Shown here: positions 33,641 to 42,742 of the stretch, one piece after another
Layout of the letters: each line of letters starts with the position of its first letter
Position numbering within the stretch: the first letter of the stretch is position 1
DNA from: an uncultured Porphyromonadaceae bacterium
GTDB taxonomy: Bacteria; Bacteroidota; Bacteroidia; Bacteroidales; Muribaculaceae
NCBI GenBank assembly: GCA_902489275.1
Contig: CABTZK010000009.1
Location: 1-64,000 of the forward strand
Reading direction: 5' to 3'
Length of the DNA: 64,000 nt
Notes under the pieces: model-generated
Databases searched by the model: none
The model's input: only the letters and a program-made list of their open reading frames with translations
What the model was told of the DNA's origin: nothing
Program-made: the position numbers and the translations under genes

Positions 33641-34242
33641 TTCTTCTTCTTTCTTTTTGACGGTTGACCTTTTTGCTGCGTGACGGCAGGAGCTTCCTTG
33701 AACACGTGAAGTGGGTGAGAGGCAGGGTCAAGCGTTATTTTGCCTTTGGAGTAGAATGCCAAATCCTTGAAAATCTTGGCATCGTCCACATCTTCCTTGT
33801 TGATTTGGAAAATGAGTTTCTTCATGTGGTTGGCAATAAGCATGAGCAGCGCGTCTTTCTCGTCGCCCTCGGGATAGTCGGCGGCGCGCTCAATCATGTG
33901 CTCAATGGTCTTGCCGTAGTGACGCATTTTTATGGGCTCTAACTTGTAGGGCATCTTCTCGGGCTTGCTTTCCAGGTTCTCTTCTTTGACAATTTCGCAG
34001 GGATAGTCGATGTCGAGCTTGAAGTCACTCATGATAGCCAGGTGATCCCACAGCTTGTGCTTGTAGTCGGCCTCGTCGCGCAGCTGGGGGAACAGGTTGC
34101 CCATCGCTTTCACGATGCCGTAGGCGCAAGCCATGCGTTCCACCCGGTCGGGTATCGTGCAGCAATAGTCTACCATTTGCTGGATGTTACGGCCATATTC
34201 GGGTAATGCGAGTTTCTTGAGTTGGGTGTTATAATCGTACAT
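33637..34242 (-). CDS. DUF4290 domain protein
   Basis: A 201-aa protein of the Bacteroidetes family DUF4290 (recognised from the start YDYNTQLKKLALPEYGRNIQ, the VDYC and DHLAIMSDFKLDIDYPC segments and the RHYGKTIE and YPEGDEKD motifs). Function unknown. The C-terminus is very basic (SKRKKKK). The ATG at 34242 is chosen since the family begins there and a -7 box lies just upstream. It overlaps rimM by 4 nt, hinting at a role tied to ribosome assembly (inference). Confidence 0.9.
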   Translation of the reverse strand: MYDYNTQLKKLALPEYGRNIQQMVDYCCTIPDRVERMACAYGIVKAMGNLFPQLRDEADYKHKLWDHLAIMSDFKLDIDYPCEIVKEENLESKPEKMPYKLEPIKMRHYGKTIEHMIERAADYPEGDEKDALLMLIANHMKKLIFQINKEDVDDAKIFKDLAFYSKGKITLDPASHPLHVFKEAPAVTQQKGQPSKRKKKK

Positions 34243-34265
34243 AAGTTTTTCTTCCAAATGAATTG

Positions 34266-34273
34266 CAAAGATA
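34266..34273 (-). promoter_or_regulatory. -7 box before the DUF4290-rimM genes
   Basis: TATCTTTG on the minus strand, 24 nt before the DUF4290 ATG. A TTTG (34302-34299) is 25 nt upstream, wider than the usual spacing. Confidence 0.6.
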
Positions 34274-34297
34274 ACGATAAAAAATGGACTTGAAAAG

Positions 34298-34993
34298 TCA
34301 AAGCAGATTTTTCTTGGGTCGGGTCGCTTGAAATTCCTTGAGATAGAGTGGGGTAGAATAGGCCACATCAATAAAGCGATTCTCGCGGAAGGCTTTCTCG
34401 GCAAGCGCGGTCATGTGTAGGGCCTCGGGCTTGACCCCGGCGAAGAACTCGGCGTTGCGATGCTTGATGACCGCTTGGGCTTTCTCGGCCCCGTTCCCGC
34501 AAAACACAAGATGATGCTGGTCAAGCAAATGGGAAAAAGAGTCCTCGTCAAGAATCATGGCCTGTGGAGTGACAACCGCATCCAGCGATGAGCGATAGGC
34601 GGCTGTATAGACCTCCATGCGGCGCGCGTCGATCATGGGCACGAACAAGGTGTCGTCATCGTCGAAGAAGTGGGCAAACATGGTCGTGACCGCCAGCAGC
34701 TGGAGCGTGTTGATGCCAATCAGCGGGATGCCCTTGCCAAAGGCCAGCCCCTTGGCTTCAGAGAGGCCGATGCGCAAGCCCGTGTAAGAGCCGGGACCAA
34801 TGCTCACTGCCACAGCGTCGAGTGCCATCTCCCGGCTGTCGGCATACTTGAGGATGTCTTGGATAAACATGCTCAGCAAGGTCGCGTGGGTTTGCCCATC
34901 GTAGTTCTCGTGATGCTCAAGCACCTGCCCGTCGCTTGACAAAGCTGCCGAGCAAACCGTGGTGGAAGTCTCAATGTTTAGGATATTTGCCAT
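34298..34993 (-). CDS. tsaB: tRNA threonylcarbamoyladenosine biosynthesis protein TsaB
   Basis: TsaB is the scaffold partner of TsaD in making t6A at position 37 of ANN-decoding tRNAs. The ATG at 34993 gives 231 aa. The fold is ASKHA: LNIETSTTVCSAAL at the N-terminus and VSIGPGSYTGLRIGLSEAKGLAFGKGIPLIGINTL near 65-100, the family's signature. The C-terminal lobe is complete. It is divergent from yicC, and its stop lies 55 nt before the DUF4290 start. Confidence 0.95.
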   Translation of the reverse strand: MANILNIETSTTVCSAALSSDGQVLEHHENYDGQTHATLLSMFIQDILKYADSREMALDAVAVSIGPGSYTGLRIGLSEAKGLAFGKGIPLIGINTLQLLAVTTMFAHFFDDDDTLFVPMIDARRMEVYTAAYRSSLDAVVTPQAMILDEDSFSHLLDQHHLVFCGNGAEKAQAVIKHRNAEFFAGVKPEALHMTALAEKAFRENRFIDVAYSTPLYLKEFQATRPKKNLL

Positions 34994-35013
34994 AACAAAA
35001 CCAAATTTCACCG

Positions 35014-35021
35014 CAAAATTA
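35014..35021 (-). promoter_or_regulatory. -7 box of the tsaB promoter
   Basis: TAATTTTG on the minus strand, 20 nt before the tsaB ATG. No clear -33 box. Confidence 0.5.
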
Positions 35022-35064
35022 CTAATTTTCTCGCTTTTATGCCCCTTATTAGGAAAAATATCAG

Positions 35065-35072
35065 TAAATTTG
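35065..35072 (+). promoter_or_regulatory. -7 box of the yicC-gmk-nadD promoter
   Basis: TAAATTTG, 25 nt before the yicC ATG; it is divergent from the tsaB box. The -33 region is not canonical. Confidence 0.55.
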
Positions 35073-35097
35073 CCTAAGAAATAATTCTCAATATAGC

Positions 35098-35976
35098 ATG
35101 ATATTATCAATGACAGGATTTGGGAAAGCCGTGAAAGTTTTCAACAACAAGAAGATGACGGCCGAAATCAAATCACTAAATAGCAAACAGCTCGACCTCT
35201 CCATCCGCATTCCACAGCCCTACCGGGAAATTGAGCTCAGCCTGCGCAACATGATTGCCCAGAGCCTTCACCGTGGCAAGGTGGACCTTTTCGTTTACTG
35301 CGAGCCCATTGAGGGCGCTGCGCCGGCAAGCATCAACATGAGCGCGCTCAAGCACTATAAAGCGCAAATCGAGGCCATGTCGCAAGAGCTGCAATTGCCG
35401 CACCCACAAGACTGGTACGCCACGTTATTCAGGCTGCCCGATGCCGTCAAAAGCGATGCGTGTTCGGCCGAGATTGACGATGAAGAAAAACACATGGTGA
35501 GCGCCGTCGTGCAGCAAGCTATTGAGGCGTTGATCTCCTTCCGCACCCAGGAGGGCGCGCGGCTGCACACTTTCTTCGAGGAAAAGATTGCGGCCATCCA
35601 AGGCCTGCTCGATGCCGTCGACCCCTATGAGGAGTCACGCGTCGAGAAAATCAAAGGCCGCATTCTCGATTCGCTCTCCAAGCTCGAGGGGGTTGACTAT
35701 GACCAGAACCGCTTTGAGCAAGAACTCATTTTCTATATCGAGAAACTCGACATCACCGAAGAGAAGCTGCGCTTGCAGAACCATCTTAACTATTTCCTCG
35801 ACACCATGGGCAGCGGCGAGGGGCAAGGCAAGAAACTGGGATTTATCAGCCAGGAAATAGGACGAGAAATCAACACCATGGGCAGCAAGGCCAACCAGGC
35901 CGAGCTCCAAAAGATTGTGGTGAACATGAAAGACCACCTTGAGCAAATCAAGGAGCAGGTGCTTAATGTACTCTAA
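35098..35976 (+). CDS. yicC: YicC family endoribonuclease
   Basis: A 292-aa YicC-type protein. The N-terminus ILSMTGFGKA and the following EIKSLNSKQLDLSIRIP are the family hallmark; the C-terminal part is the DUF1732 region (EKLDITEEKLRLQNHLNYFLDTM, GKKLGFISQEIGREINTMGSKAN). E. coli YicC is a metal-dependent endoribonuclease that acts on small RNAs. It is separated from gmk by 4 nt, a pairing conserved widely. Confidence 0.93.
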   Translation: MILSMTGFGKAVKVFNNKKMTAEIKSLNSKQLDLSIRIPQPYREIELSLRNMIAQSLHRGKVDLFVYCEPIEGAAPASINMSALKHYKAQIEAMSQELQLPHPQDWYATLFRLPDAVKSDACSAEIDDEEKHMVSAVVQQAIEALISFRTQEGARLHTFFEEKIAAIQGLLDAVDPYEESRVEKIKGRILDSLSKLEGVDYDQNRFEQELIFYIEKLDITEEKLRLQNHLNYFLDTMGSGEGQGKKLGFISQEIGREINTMGSKANQAELQKIVVNMKDHLEQIKEQVLNVL

Positions 35977-35980
35977 CATC

Positions 35981-36556
35981 ATGAGAAAAAAAGGGAAACT
36001 CATCATCTTCTCGGCTCCATCGGGCTCGGGAAAATCGACCATCATTGCCGAGGTGATGAAAGACAAAAAACTGAGAATGGAATTTTCAATCTCGGCCACA
36101 ACACGCCCTCCACGAGGAAACGAGAAAAATGGCAGAGAATACTATTTCCTCACGCTCGACCAGTTCAAGCAGCGTGTTCAAGCGGGCGACTTCGTGGAGT
36201 ATCAGGAAGTCTATCCCGGTCGCTTCTACGGCACGCTCAAAAGTGAAATCGAGCGCATCAACAGCCAGGGTCGAAACGTGGTGCTCGACCTCGACGTGTT
36301 AGGTGGCATGAATGTGAAAAAGATGTATGGCGAGCACGCCAAGTCCATCTTCATCAAAGCCCCCAGCGTTACCGTGCTGCGCGAGCGCCTTGAGCGGCGG
36401 GGTACCGATACCCCCGAAGATGTGGAGAAGCGCATCGGGAAAGCTGAATTCGAGCTTGGATTTGTGAATCAATTTGATGCCTGCATAGTCAATGATGACC
36501 TGCCTACGGCAATCCGTGAGGCGCGCGGCATTATCGATGACTTCATCAACAATTGA
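35981..36556 (+). CDS. gmk: Guanylate kinase
   Basis: Gmk phosphorylates GMP to GDP with ATP. From the ATG at 35981 it has 191 aa. The P-loop is SAPSGSGKSTI (near residue 10); the GMP-binding segment is SATTRPPRGNEKNGREYYF (near 40); the lid region is RLERRGTDTPEDVEKRI (near 135). It lies between yicC and nadD with tight spacing, forming one operon of nucleotide and cofactor genes. Confidence 0.97.
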   Translation: MRKKGKLIIFSAPSGSGKSTIIAEVMKDKKLRMEFSISATTRPPRGNEKNGREYYFLTLDQFKQRVQAGDFVEYQEVYPGRFYGTLKSEIERINSQGRNVVLDLDVLGGMNVKKMYGEHAKSIFIKAPSVTVLRERLERRGTDTPEDVEKRIGKAEFELGFVNQFDACIVNDDLPTAIREARGIIDDFINN

Positions 36557-36567
36557 GGACAGACGCG

Positions 36568-37146
36568 ATGAAAATAGGCATTTTTGGCGGCACGTTCAAC
36601 CCCGTCCACATTGGCCACGCGATTATTGCCAGCTATGTCATTCAGCACTGTGGCCTCGACCAGCTGTGGATGATGGTCTCCCCGTTGAACCCTTTCAAAG
36701 TTGAGCAGGGAGAGGTGAACAATGAGCACCGCCTGCGCATGGTCGAGATGGTGAGCCGGAAAATTGACCGTGTGATGACCTCGGGGTTTGAGTTCACCCT
36801 CCCGCGCCCATCCTACACGGTCGACACGCTGAACGCGCTACAGCAGAAATTTCCCGACGATGAGTTTTCCATCCTGATTGGTGCCGACAACTGGGCGGCG
36901 TTTGACCGCTGGATCAAGCACGAGGAGCTCATTGAGAAATACCACATCATCGTGTACCCTCGGCAGGGATATGCTATCGAGGTGCCCGAGAAGTGGACCA
37001 GCCATGTGCGCGTGATCGACGCACCCATCATCGAAATCTCGTCACTCGCCATTCGTCAGGAAATCAAAAAGGGCATGGACATGAGTTTTTTCATGCCTGC
37101 CGATGTTTACGAGTATGTGAAACTCCATAAACTTTATCAGGAATAA
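36568..37146 (+). CDS. nadD: Nicotinate-nucleotide adenylyltransferase
   Basis: NadD makes deamido-NAD+ from nicotinate mononucleotide and ATP, the step just before NadE. The 192-aa protein has the nucleotidyltransferase motif GGTFNPVHIGH (near residue 7-17) and the C-terminal ISSLAIRQ, the variant of ISSTxIR. The ATG at 36568 sits 11 nt after gmk. Its stop overlaps the next start by 1 nt (TAATG). With nadE at 840, two consecutive NAD steps are in this window, though far apart. Confidence 0.96.
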   Translation: MKIGIFGGTFNPVHIGHAIIASYVIQHCGLDQLWMMVSPLNPFKVEQGEVNNEHRLRMVEMVSRKIDRVMTSGFEFTLPRPSYTVDTLNALQQKFPDDEFSILIGADNWAAFDRWIKHEELIEKYHIIVYPRQGYAIEVPEKWTSHVRVIDAPIIEISSLAIRQEIKKGMDMSFFMPADVYEYVKLHKLYQE

Positions 37147-37673
37147 TGGAAAATATCAGGAAACTATCGCCCAATAGCCTTGCTTTTATCGCCTTGACCA
37201 ATGAATACTGCCATGCGATAGAAAACGTGGCAGAAAACGACCGTGAGCAATTTGCCGCCGCAATGCTCAAATTGCTCCCGCGCATCTACATCGTGGCCAT
37301 TGACCTCGACACCGACGTGCTCTATAGCGACTATGAGCTGATTCCCGCACTCGAAGAGGAGGCTTACAACCAGGTGCGCGATTTAGTGAGCATGGTCATG
37401 GCCGAAGAGGATGTCTATCTGGAAGTCTTTATGGAGGACATGAAATATAGCGATTTGCCCATTGCCACTTCGGTGAGCGAGAATTTGGCCGACCTTTACC
37501 AGGAATTTTTCAATTTTATCGCCAGCGTGAAAGATGCCACGACCGAGGCACAGCAAGAGCTTATCGGGCTGTGCAAGGCCAATTTCCGCAACTACTGGGG
37601 GCAAACGCTGTGCAACGTGCTCCGTGCCCTCAACACCGTGTATTATAATCTATCAAGCGACACCGATTATTAA
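37146..37673 (+). CDS. DUF5063 domain protein
   Basis: A 175-aa helical cytoplasmic protein of the Bacteroidetes family DUF5063, recognised from its layout (LAFIALTNEYCHAIEN, LKLLPRIYIVA, DVYLEVFMEDMKYSDLPIA, NFRNYWGQTLCNVLRALNTVYYNL). Function unknown. The start overlaps the nadD stop, so it is coupled to it. Confidence 0.85.
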   Translation: MENIRKLSPNSLAFIALTNEYCHAIENVAENDREQFAAAMLKLLPRIYIVAIDLDTDVLYSDYELIPALEEEAYNQVRDLVSMVMAEEDVYLEVFMEDMKYSDLPIATSVSENLADLYQEFFNFIASVKDATTEAQQELIGLCKANFRNYWGQTLCNVLRALNTVYYNLSSDTDY

Positions 37674-37700
37674 CCCATCAAACAAAATATATACCCCACG

Positions 37701-38990
37701 ATGAATAAAGCTATCCAATCCCTGCTGAATTTCATAGACGCGAGTCCTTGTAATTTTCTGGCAGTGAAAACCGCGAAAGGAATTCTCGACCACAACGGCT
37801 TTGTTGAGCGACGCCTTGACGAGAAACTTGACGTGAAAGCTGGCGACAAGTTCTATGTCACCAAGAACGACTCGGCCCTTTTTGCCATTACTGTTGGCAA
37901 GGGGAAAATGAGCGAAACAGGCTTCAAAGTCATCAGCGCCCATAGCGACTCCCCTGGTTTCCGCATCAAGCCCAAAGCAGAGATGCCTGGCGAGGGCGGC
38001 ATCGTCAAATTAAACACCGAGGTTTATGGCGGCCCCATCCTCTACACGTGGTTTGACCGCCCCTTGAGCATTGCCGGGCGTGTCATCCTCAAGAGCAGCG
38101 ACGCGCTGCATCCCGTGACCGAACTGCTAAAGATTGACCGCCCGCTACTCAGCATCTCCCACTTGGCCATTCATTTCAACCGCGCTGTGAACGAGGGCAA
38201 CAAGCTGTCGAAGCAAAAAGACATGCTCCCCATCATCGCAAAGGTGAACGAGAGTTTTGAGGCCGAGGGGATGTTGGTTCGACTCATTGCCCAAGAGCTA
38301 AAGCGGGATGCCGACGACATCCTTGACTTTGACTTGATGCTCTATGCTACCGAGAGGGCATGCACCTTTGGCTTGCACGACGAGTTTATCTCGGCTGGCC
38401 GTCTCGACGACTTGAGCATGGCTCATGCGGCGATCGAGGCGATTGCCAACGTGGAAGACGAGGAGTGCACGTGCGTTGCGGCAATCTTCGATAATGAGGA
38501 AACTGGCAGCGGCACGAAGCAAGGGGCAGGATCGCCAGTGCTGGCCAACGTACTCCTGCGCATGGTGGAGAGCCAAGGAGGAAACTTTGATGCCTTTGCC
38601 CAGGCCATTGCCAAGTCATTCATGATTTCAGCCGACAATGCGCACGCTTTCCACCCCAACTACAGCGAGAAATACGACCCGACCAATCATCCCACGCTGG
38701 GCAGTGGCCCGTGCATTAAAGTCAATGCCAACTGCAAGTACATGAGCGACGCTCACTCGGCCGCAATTTTCAAAAGCCTGTGTGCCGAAGTGGGTTCGCC
38801 CTTTCAATACTTTGTGAATCACAGCGATGTGGCAGGAGGCTCGACGTTAGGCAATATCCTAACGGGGCAAATCGACATCGAGGGTGTTGATGTGGGCAAC
38901 CCGCTGCTTGCCATGCACTCAGTGCGAGAGACGGGCTCGGTCGACGACCACATCAACATGGTCAAGGTTTTTAAGCACTTTTTTGCTTAA
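37701..38990 (+). CDS. M18 family aminopeptidase (aspartyl aminopeptidase type)
   Basis: A 429-aa metallopeptidase of family M18, which removes acidic or other N-terminal residues from peptides. Zinc-binding and catalytic segments are visible: SAHSDSPGFRIKP (His near 81), SAGRLDDLSMAHAAIEA (Asp near 235), FDNEETGSGTKQGAG (Glu-Glu near 267) and the C-terminal NHSDVAGGSTLGNI (His near 374). No signal peptide, so it is cytosolic. It begins 27 nt after the DUF5063 gene and may be read from the yicC promoter. Confidence 0.95.
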   Translation: MNKAIQSLLNFIDASPCNFLAVKTAKGILDHNGFVERRLDEKLDVKAGDKFYVTKNDSALFAITVGKGKMSETGFKVISAHSDSPGFRIKPKAEMPGEGGIVKLNTEVYGGPILYTWFDRPLSIAGRVILKSSDALHPVTELLKIDRPLLSISHLAIHFNRAVNEGNKLSKQKDMLPIIAKVNESFEAEGMLVRLIAQELKRDADDILDFDLMLYATERACTFGLHDEFISAGRLDDLSMAHAAIEAIANVEDEECTCVAAIFDNEETGSGTKQGAGSPVLANVLLRMVESQGGNFDAFAQAIAKSFMISADNAHAFHPNYSEKYDPTNHPTLGSGPCIKVNANCKYMSDAHSAAIFKSLCAEVGSPFQYFVNHSDVAGGSTLGNILTGQIDIEGVDVGNPLLAMHSVRETGSVDDHINMVKVFKHFFA

Positions 38991-39005
38991 CAATCGTTAA
39001 TCTAC

Positions 39006-39036
39006 TTGCCTGGTCGCAACCGATTTAATATATTTG
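39006..39036 (+). promoter_or_regulatory. Promoter of the phosphoglucomutase gene
   Basis: -33 box TTG (39006-39008) and -7 box TATATTTG (39029-39036) are exactly 20 nt apart. The leader is about 25 nt. Confidence 0.75.
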
Positions 39037-39066
39037 TAGAGTAAGAACATTTTTATAAACGTGATT

Positions 39067-40818
39067 ATGATAGACGAAAAGACATTACAAAAAGTAACCG
39101 AAAAAGCGCAAGCATGGCTTGGTGATGGCTATGATGAGCAAACCAAAGCCGAAGTTCAGAAAATGCTCGACAATGAGGATAAAAACGAACTTGTTGAGTC
39201 CTTTTATAAAAATTTAGAGTTCGGAACAGGGGGCTTGCGAGGCATCATGGGAGCTGGCACAAATCGCATCAACATCTACACGGTGGGCTCGGCGACCCAG
39301 GGACTTGCCAACTACTTGAAAGACGCCTTCAAGCATCTTGACCAAATCAAGGTCGTTGTGGGGCATGACGTGCGTAACAACAGTCGCCTCTTTGCCGAAA
39401 CTGTGGCTAATATCTTCTCGGCCAATGGATTCAAGGTCTATCTATTTGAGGGGCCGCGCCCCACGCCAGAGCTCTCTTTTGCCATTCGCCACTTGGGATG
39501 CCAAAGCGGTGTGAACATCACCGCCTCTCATAACCCGAAAATTTACAATGGCTACAAGGCCTATTGGGATGATGGCGCTCAAATGATTTCGCCTCACGAC
39601 GTGAAAACCATTGAGTACGTCAATGCTATCAAAAGCATGAGCGAAATCAAGTTCGAGGGTAATCCGGAACTCATTGAGACCATTGGCGACCAAATCGACC
39701 AGGACTACATTGAGGAAATCCACAAGCTGTCGTTGAGCCCCGAGGCCATCAAGAGGCAACACGACCTCAAGATTGTGTACACGCCCATTCATGGCACGGG
39801 CAAGTATATGGTTCCGCGCTCGCTGAAGCGCTGGGGATTTACCAATGTGATACACATTCCCGAGCAGGATGTGCAAAGCGGCGATTTCCCCACGGTCGAC
39901 TCTCCAAACCCCGAAAACCCAAGCGCGATGGCCATGGCTATCGCCAAAGCCGAGGAGGTGCAAGCCGACATCGTGCTGGCCAGTGACCCCGATGCCGACC
40001 GCATTGGCCTTGTCATCAAGAATACCAAAGGGCAATATGCGTTGGTGAACGGCAACCAGATCGTGATGATCTTCCTCTACTACCTCATGACACGCAACAA
40101 GGAACTGGGGCGGCTCACTGGCGACGAGTTTATTGTGAAAACCATTGTGACAACCGACACCATTGCGCAAATCGCCAAGAAACATGATATTAAGATGTTT
40201 GATTGCTACACGGGGTTCAAGTGGATTGCGAAGGTTATCCGCGACAACGAAAAGGCGATGCGTTACCTGGGCGGTGGCGAGGAGAGCTATGGTTTCTTGC
40301 CCGAGACATTCTGCCGCGACAAGGATAGCGTCTCCAGCATCTCGCTCATGTGCGAAATCGCTGCATGGGCCAAGGACAAGGGCATGACCATGAACGATAT
40401 GCTCATCGACATCTACATGAACTACGGTTACAGCAAGGAGCTTGGTATCTCCGTGGTGCGCGAAGGCAAGAGCGGCGCTGAGGAAATCTTGGCGATGATG
40501 AAGAATTTCCGCAGCAATCCGCAGAAGGCTATCGCCGGTTCGCCCGTGGTGAAAATCCGCGACTACGACCGCCTGGTGGAGACCGACGTGAAAACAGGAC
40601 GGGAAACCAAACTTGAAATGCCGGCTACCAGCAACGTGCTGCAATACTACACCGAAGACGGCACGAAAGTCTCGATACGCCCATCGGGTACCGAACCCAA
40701 AATCAAATTCTACATCGAGGTACACGACACGCTCGATAGGCCAGAAAACTATGATGCTAAAAACGACTGGGCCGACGAGAAACTCACGCGCATCGCTAAA
40801 GACCTCGGCATTGCATAG
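39067..40818 (+). CDS. Phosphoglucomutase / phosphomannomutase
   Basis: A 583-aa alpha-D-phosphohexomutase that interconverts hexose 1- and 6-phosphates. The phosphoserine loop is TASHNPKIYNGYK (Ser near residue 155), the metal loop ASDPDADRIG (near 305), the sugar-binding loop GGGEESYGF (near 403) and the phosphate-binding RPSGTEPK (near 540). Length and order match the phospho-sugar mutases common in Bacteroidetes and Firmicutes. The ATG at 39067 is preferred; a GTG two codons upstream is possible. It is followed by a strong hairpin shared with the convergent transporter. Confidence 0.93.
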   Translation: MIDEKTLQKVTEKAQAWLGDGYDEQTKAEVQKMLDNEDKNELVESFYKNLEFGTGGLRGIMGAGTNRINIYTVGSATQGLANYLKDAFKHLDQIKVVVGHDVRNNSRLFAETVANIFSANGFKVYLFEGPRPTPELSFAIRHLGCQSGVNITASHNPKIYNGYKAYWDDGAQMISPHDVKTIEYVNAIKSMSEIKFEGNPELIETIGDQIDQDYIEEIHKLSLSPEAIKRQHDLKIVYTPIHGTGKYMVPRSLKRWGFTNVIHIPEQDVQSGDFPTVDSPNPENPSAMAMAIAKAEEVQADIVLASDPDADRIGLVIKNTKGQYALVNGNQIVMIFLYYLMTRNKELGRLTGDEFIVKTIVTTDTIAQIAKKHDIKMFDCYTGFKWIAKVIRDNEKAMRYLGGGEESYGFLPETFCRDKDSVSSISLMCEIAAWAKDKGMTMNDMLIDIYMNYGYSKELGISVVREGKSGAEEILAMMKNFRSNPQKAIAGSPVVKIRDYDRLVETDVKTGRETKLEMPATSNVLQYYTEDGTKVSIRPSGTEPKIKFYIEVHDTLDRPENYDAKNDWADEKLTRIAKDLGIA

Positions 40819-40872
40819 CACAGCCTCGCATGGCTGAAGCAAAAGGCAGAACCCCAGGATTTAAGGGCTAAA

Positions 40873-40916
40873 CAAGGGAAAGAGCACGACCGCACTGGCT
40901 CTTTCCCTTGCTGTTT
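40873..40916 (+). terminator. Bidirectional terminator, phosphoglucomutase / transporter
   Basis: A perfect 13-bp stem, CAAGGGAAAGAGC (40873-40885) with GCTCTTTCCCTTG (40898-40910), has a 12-nt loop and T-rich flanks on both strands. Confidence 0.85.
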
Positions 40917-40935
40917 TCTGCAAGGTTATCTATGC

Positions 40936-42282
40936 TCAGGATATGATGCCCACGCACCACAGGAAAATGAGCAGCACCGTCACTGGGGCAATCCACCGCA
41001 AGCAGAAAATCACGTAACCCTGCACATTGGCGCGGATGCGCCCGCCGTTGGTGAGCTGGTCACGAATGACCTTGCGGTCGAGAAACCAACCCACATATAT
41101 GGCCGTGAACAAGCCGCCCAGCAGCATGAAGAAGTTACTGCTGGCATAGTTTAGCAAGTCGAAGATGCCCATGCCGAACATCGTGAATCCCGACAGCACA
41201 TTAAACGACAGCGCACTGAGTGTAGCGAAAAGCATCGTGAATCCTGCCACGTAGGCAGTGGCGCGCTTGCGGCTCACGTGATACTCCTCGGTGATGAAAG
41301 TGATGGGTATCTCGCTGAGCGAAATGGTGCTTGTGAGCGAGGCGAAGAAGAGCAGCAGGAAAAACAGGATGGCCCAAAAATATCCGCCTGGCATTTGCTG
41401 GAACACGGCAGGGAGTATCTCAAAAATCAACTTCGGGCCGGCCTCGGGCTGCATGCCAAATGAGAACACCGCAGGAAAAATGACCACTCCTGCCAAAACG
41501 GCAACCAACGTGTCGAGCGTCACGATGAGGCCTGCGTCTTTGACGAGGTGAGCCTCGTCCTTGTAATAAGAGGAGTAGGTCACCAATGCCGAGATGCCTA
41601 ACGAAAGCGACATGAATGCCTGCCCAAAGGCATCAATCACTCCGTGCCACGTCATGCGCGAGAAATCGGGCTTGAAAAGGAAGTCAATCCCCTTTTGGGC
41701 ATCGGGTAGCAAGAGTGAGTTAACGCAAAAAACGATGAGTATCAAAAACAGCAGGGGCATCATGATAGTGCTCGTGAGCTCAACCCCCTTGCGAATGCCG
41801 CCAAGCATGACAATGAAATTAAGGGATAGAAAAAGCAGGGTCCATCCCACGCATCGCCATGGGTCGCCCACAAAGTTGGTGAACATCGCCGAGTACTCTT
41901 GCACCGAGTGGCCAGCGAGTTGCCCCAAAATCCCTTGATAGAGATATTCGATTACCCATGCACACACCACGCTGTAGAAACTCAGGGTAATGAGCGCGCC
42001 AAGCACGCACACGTAGGAAAAGCGATAGACCTTGCTGCCTGGCGAGAGTTGCTTGAGTGCGCCTTTCATGTTCTTGTGGGTCGACCGCCCAATGATGAAC
42101 TCCGAGAGCAGCACCGGCATCCCCAAAAGCAGCACACACATAATGTAGACGACAATGAACGCGCCTCCTCCATTCTGCCCAGCCTCGTAGGGGAAGCGCC
42201 AGATGTTGCCAAGCCCTACTGCCGACCCCACAGTTGCCGCAATCGCCCCGATGCGTGTGCCAAAACTTGCTCTTTTGCCCAT
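40936..42282 (-). CDS. Sodium-dependent transporter, SNF (NSS) family
   Basis: A 448-aa inner-membrane transporter of the neurotransmitter:sodium symporter type, which brings in amino acids or related solutes with sodium. The ATG at 42282 gives the typical start: ATVGSAVGLGNIWRFPY is the TM1 sodium/substrate motif. About 11 hydrophobic helices follow, with the TM6 unwinding region FGQAFMSLSLGISALVTYSSY (near 235-255). Bacterial members with 11 helices are usual. The substrate cannot be told from the sequence. Confidence 0.93.
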   Translation of the reverse strand: MGKRASFGTRIGAIAATVGSAVGLGNIWRFPYEAGQNGGGAFIVVYIMCVLLLGMPVLLSEFIIGRSTHKNMKGALKQLSPGSKVYRFSYVCVLGALITLSFYSVVCAWVIEYLYQGILGQLAGHSVQEYSAMFTNFVGDPWRCVGWTLLFLSLNFIVMLGGIRKGVELTSTIMMPLLFLILIVFCVNSLLLPDAQKGIDFLFKPDFSRMTWHGVIDAFGQAFMSLSLGISALVTYSSYYKDEAHLVKDAGLIVTLDTLVAVLAGVVIFPAVFSFGMQPEAGPKLIFEILPAVFQQMPGGYFWAILFFLLLFFASLTSTISLSEIPITFITEEYHVSRKRATAYVAGFTMLFATLSALSFNVLSGFTMFGMGIFDLLNYASSNFFMLLGGLFTAIYVGWFLDRKVIRDQLTNGGRIRANVQGYVIFCLRWIAPVTVLLIFLWCVGIIS

Positions 42283-42309
42283 AGCCTTTCTGTTTTTATG
42301 TTTGTTGTG

Positions 42310-42317
42310 CAAATGTA
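42310..42317 (-). promoter_or_regulatory. -7 box of the transporter promoter
   Basis: TACATTTG on the minus strand, 27 nt before the transporter ATG. No clean -33 box. Confidence 0.55.
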
Positions 42318-42411
42318 CAATAAAATCTAAAATAAATGTAATGAAATGACGTCGAAACTGCCTTTTTCGTAACAAACCGAGAAAACCGCACAAAATATGA
42401 TTTTTTTACAC

Positions 42412-42419
42412 TATCTTTG
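42412..42419 (+). promoter_or_regulatory. -7 box of the tatA-tatC promoter
   Basis: TATCTTTG, 25 nt before the tatA ATG. The -33 region is A/T-rich without a clear TTTG. Confidence 0.6.
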
Positions 42420-42444
42420 TTGAAAATATTAAAACCAGAAGAAA

Positions 42445-42687
42445 ATGACAGATTCAATATTGCTGTTCGCCAACCTGAGAACGGGTGAGATTGTGCTCAT
42501 CGTGCTTGTCGTCCTGCTGCTTTTCGGCGGCAGAAAAATCCCTGAACTCATGAAAGGGCTGGGCAAGGGAGTGAAAAGTTTCAAGCAAGGCATGAATGAG
42601 GTGGAGGAAGAAATCAAAAACGCCAGCACTGACGAAACAAAGCCAAAGTCGCCCGAAAAACCCGACCCAAAAGAGCGCCAGCACTGA
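42445..42687 (+). CDS. tatA: Twin-arginine translocase subunit TatA/TatE
   Basis: TatA oligomers form the pore for export of folded proteins. The 80-aa protein has one N-terminal membrane helix (LRTGEIVLIVLVVLLLFGG), the hinge FGGRKIPELMKGLGKG and an amphipathic helix, then a charged tail rich in Lys, Pro and Glu. It is 55 nt before tatC. No tatB-like gene is near, which fits the two-component systems of Bacteroidetes. Confidence 0.95.
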   Translation: MTDSILLFANLRTGEIVLIVLVVLLLFGGRKIPELMKGLGKGVKSFKQGMNEVEEEIKNASTDETKPKSPEKPDPKERQH

Positions 42688-42742
42688 TTTCACGGTAGGG
42701 CTTGCTCGTGGCGGTGTCTCGGGTTCTGCCTTTTGACCCGTT

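Noticed and set aside
39442..40842. 466-codon minus-strand frame inside the phosphoglucomutase gene
   Set aside because: Antisense to a complete mutase with all motifs; no promoter and no recognisable protein.
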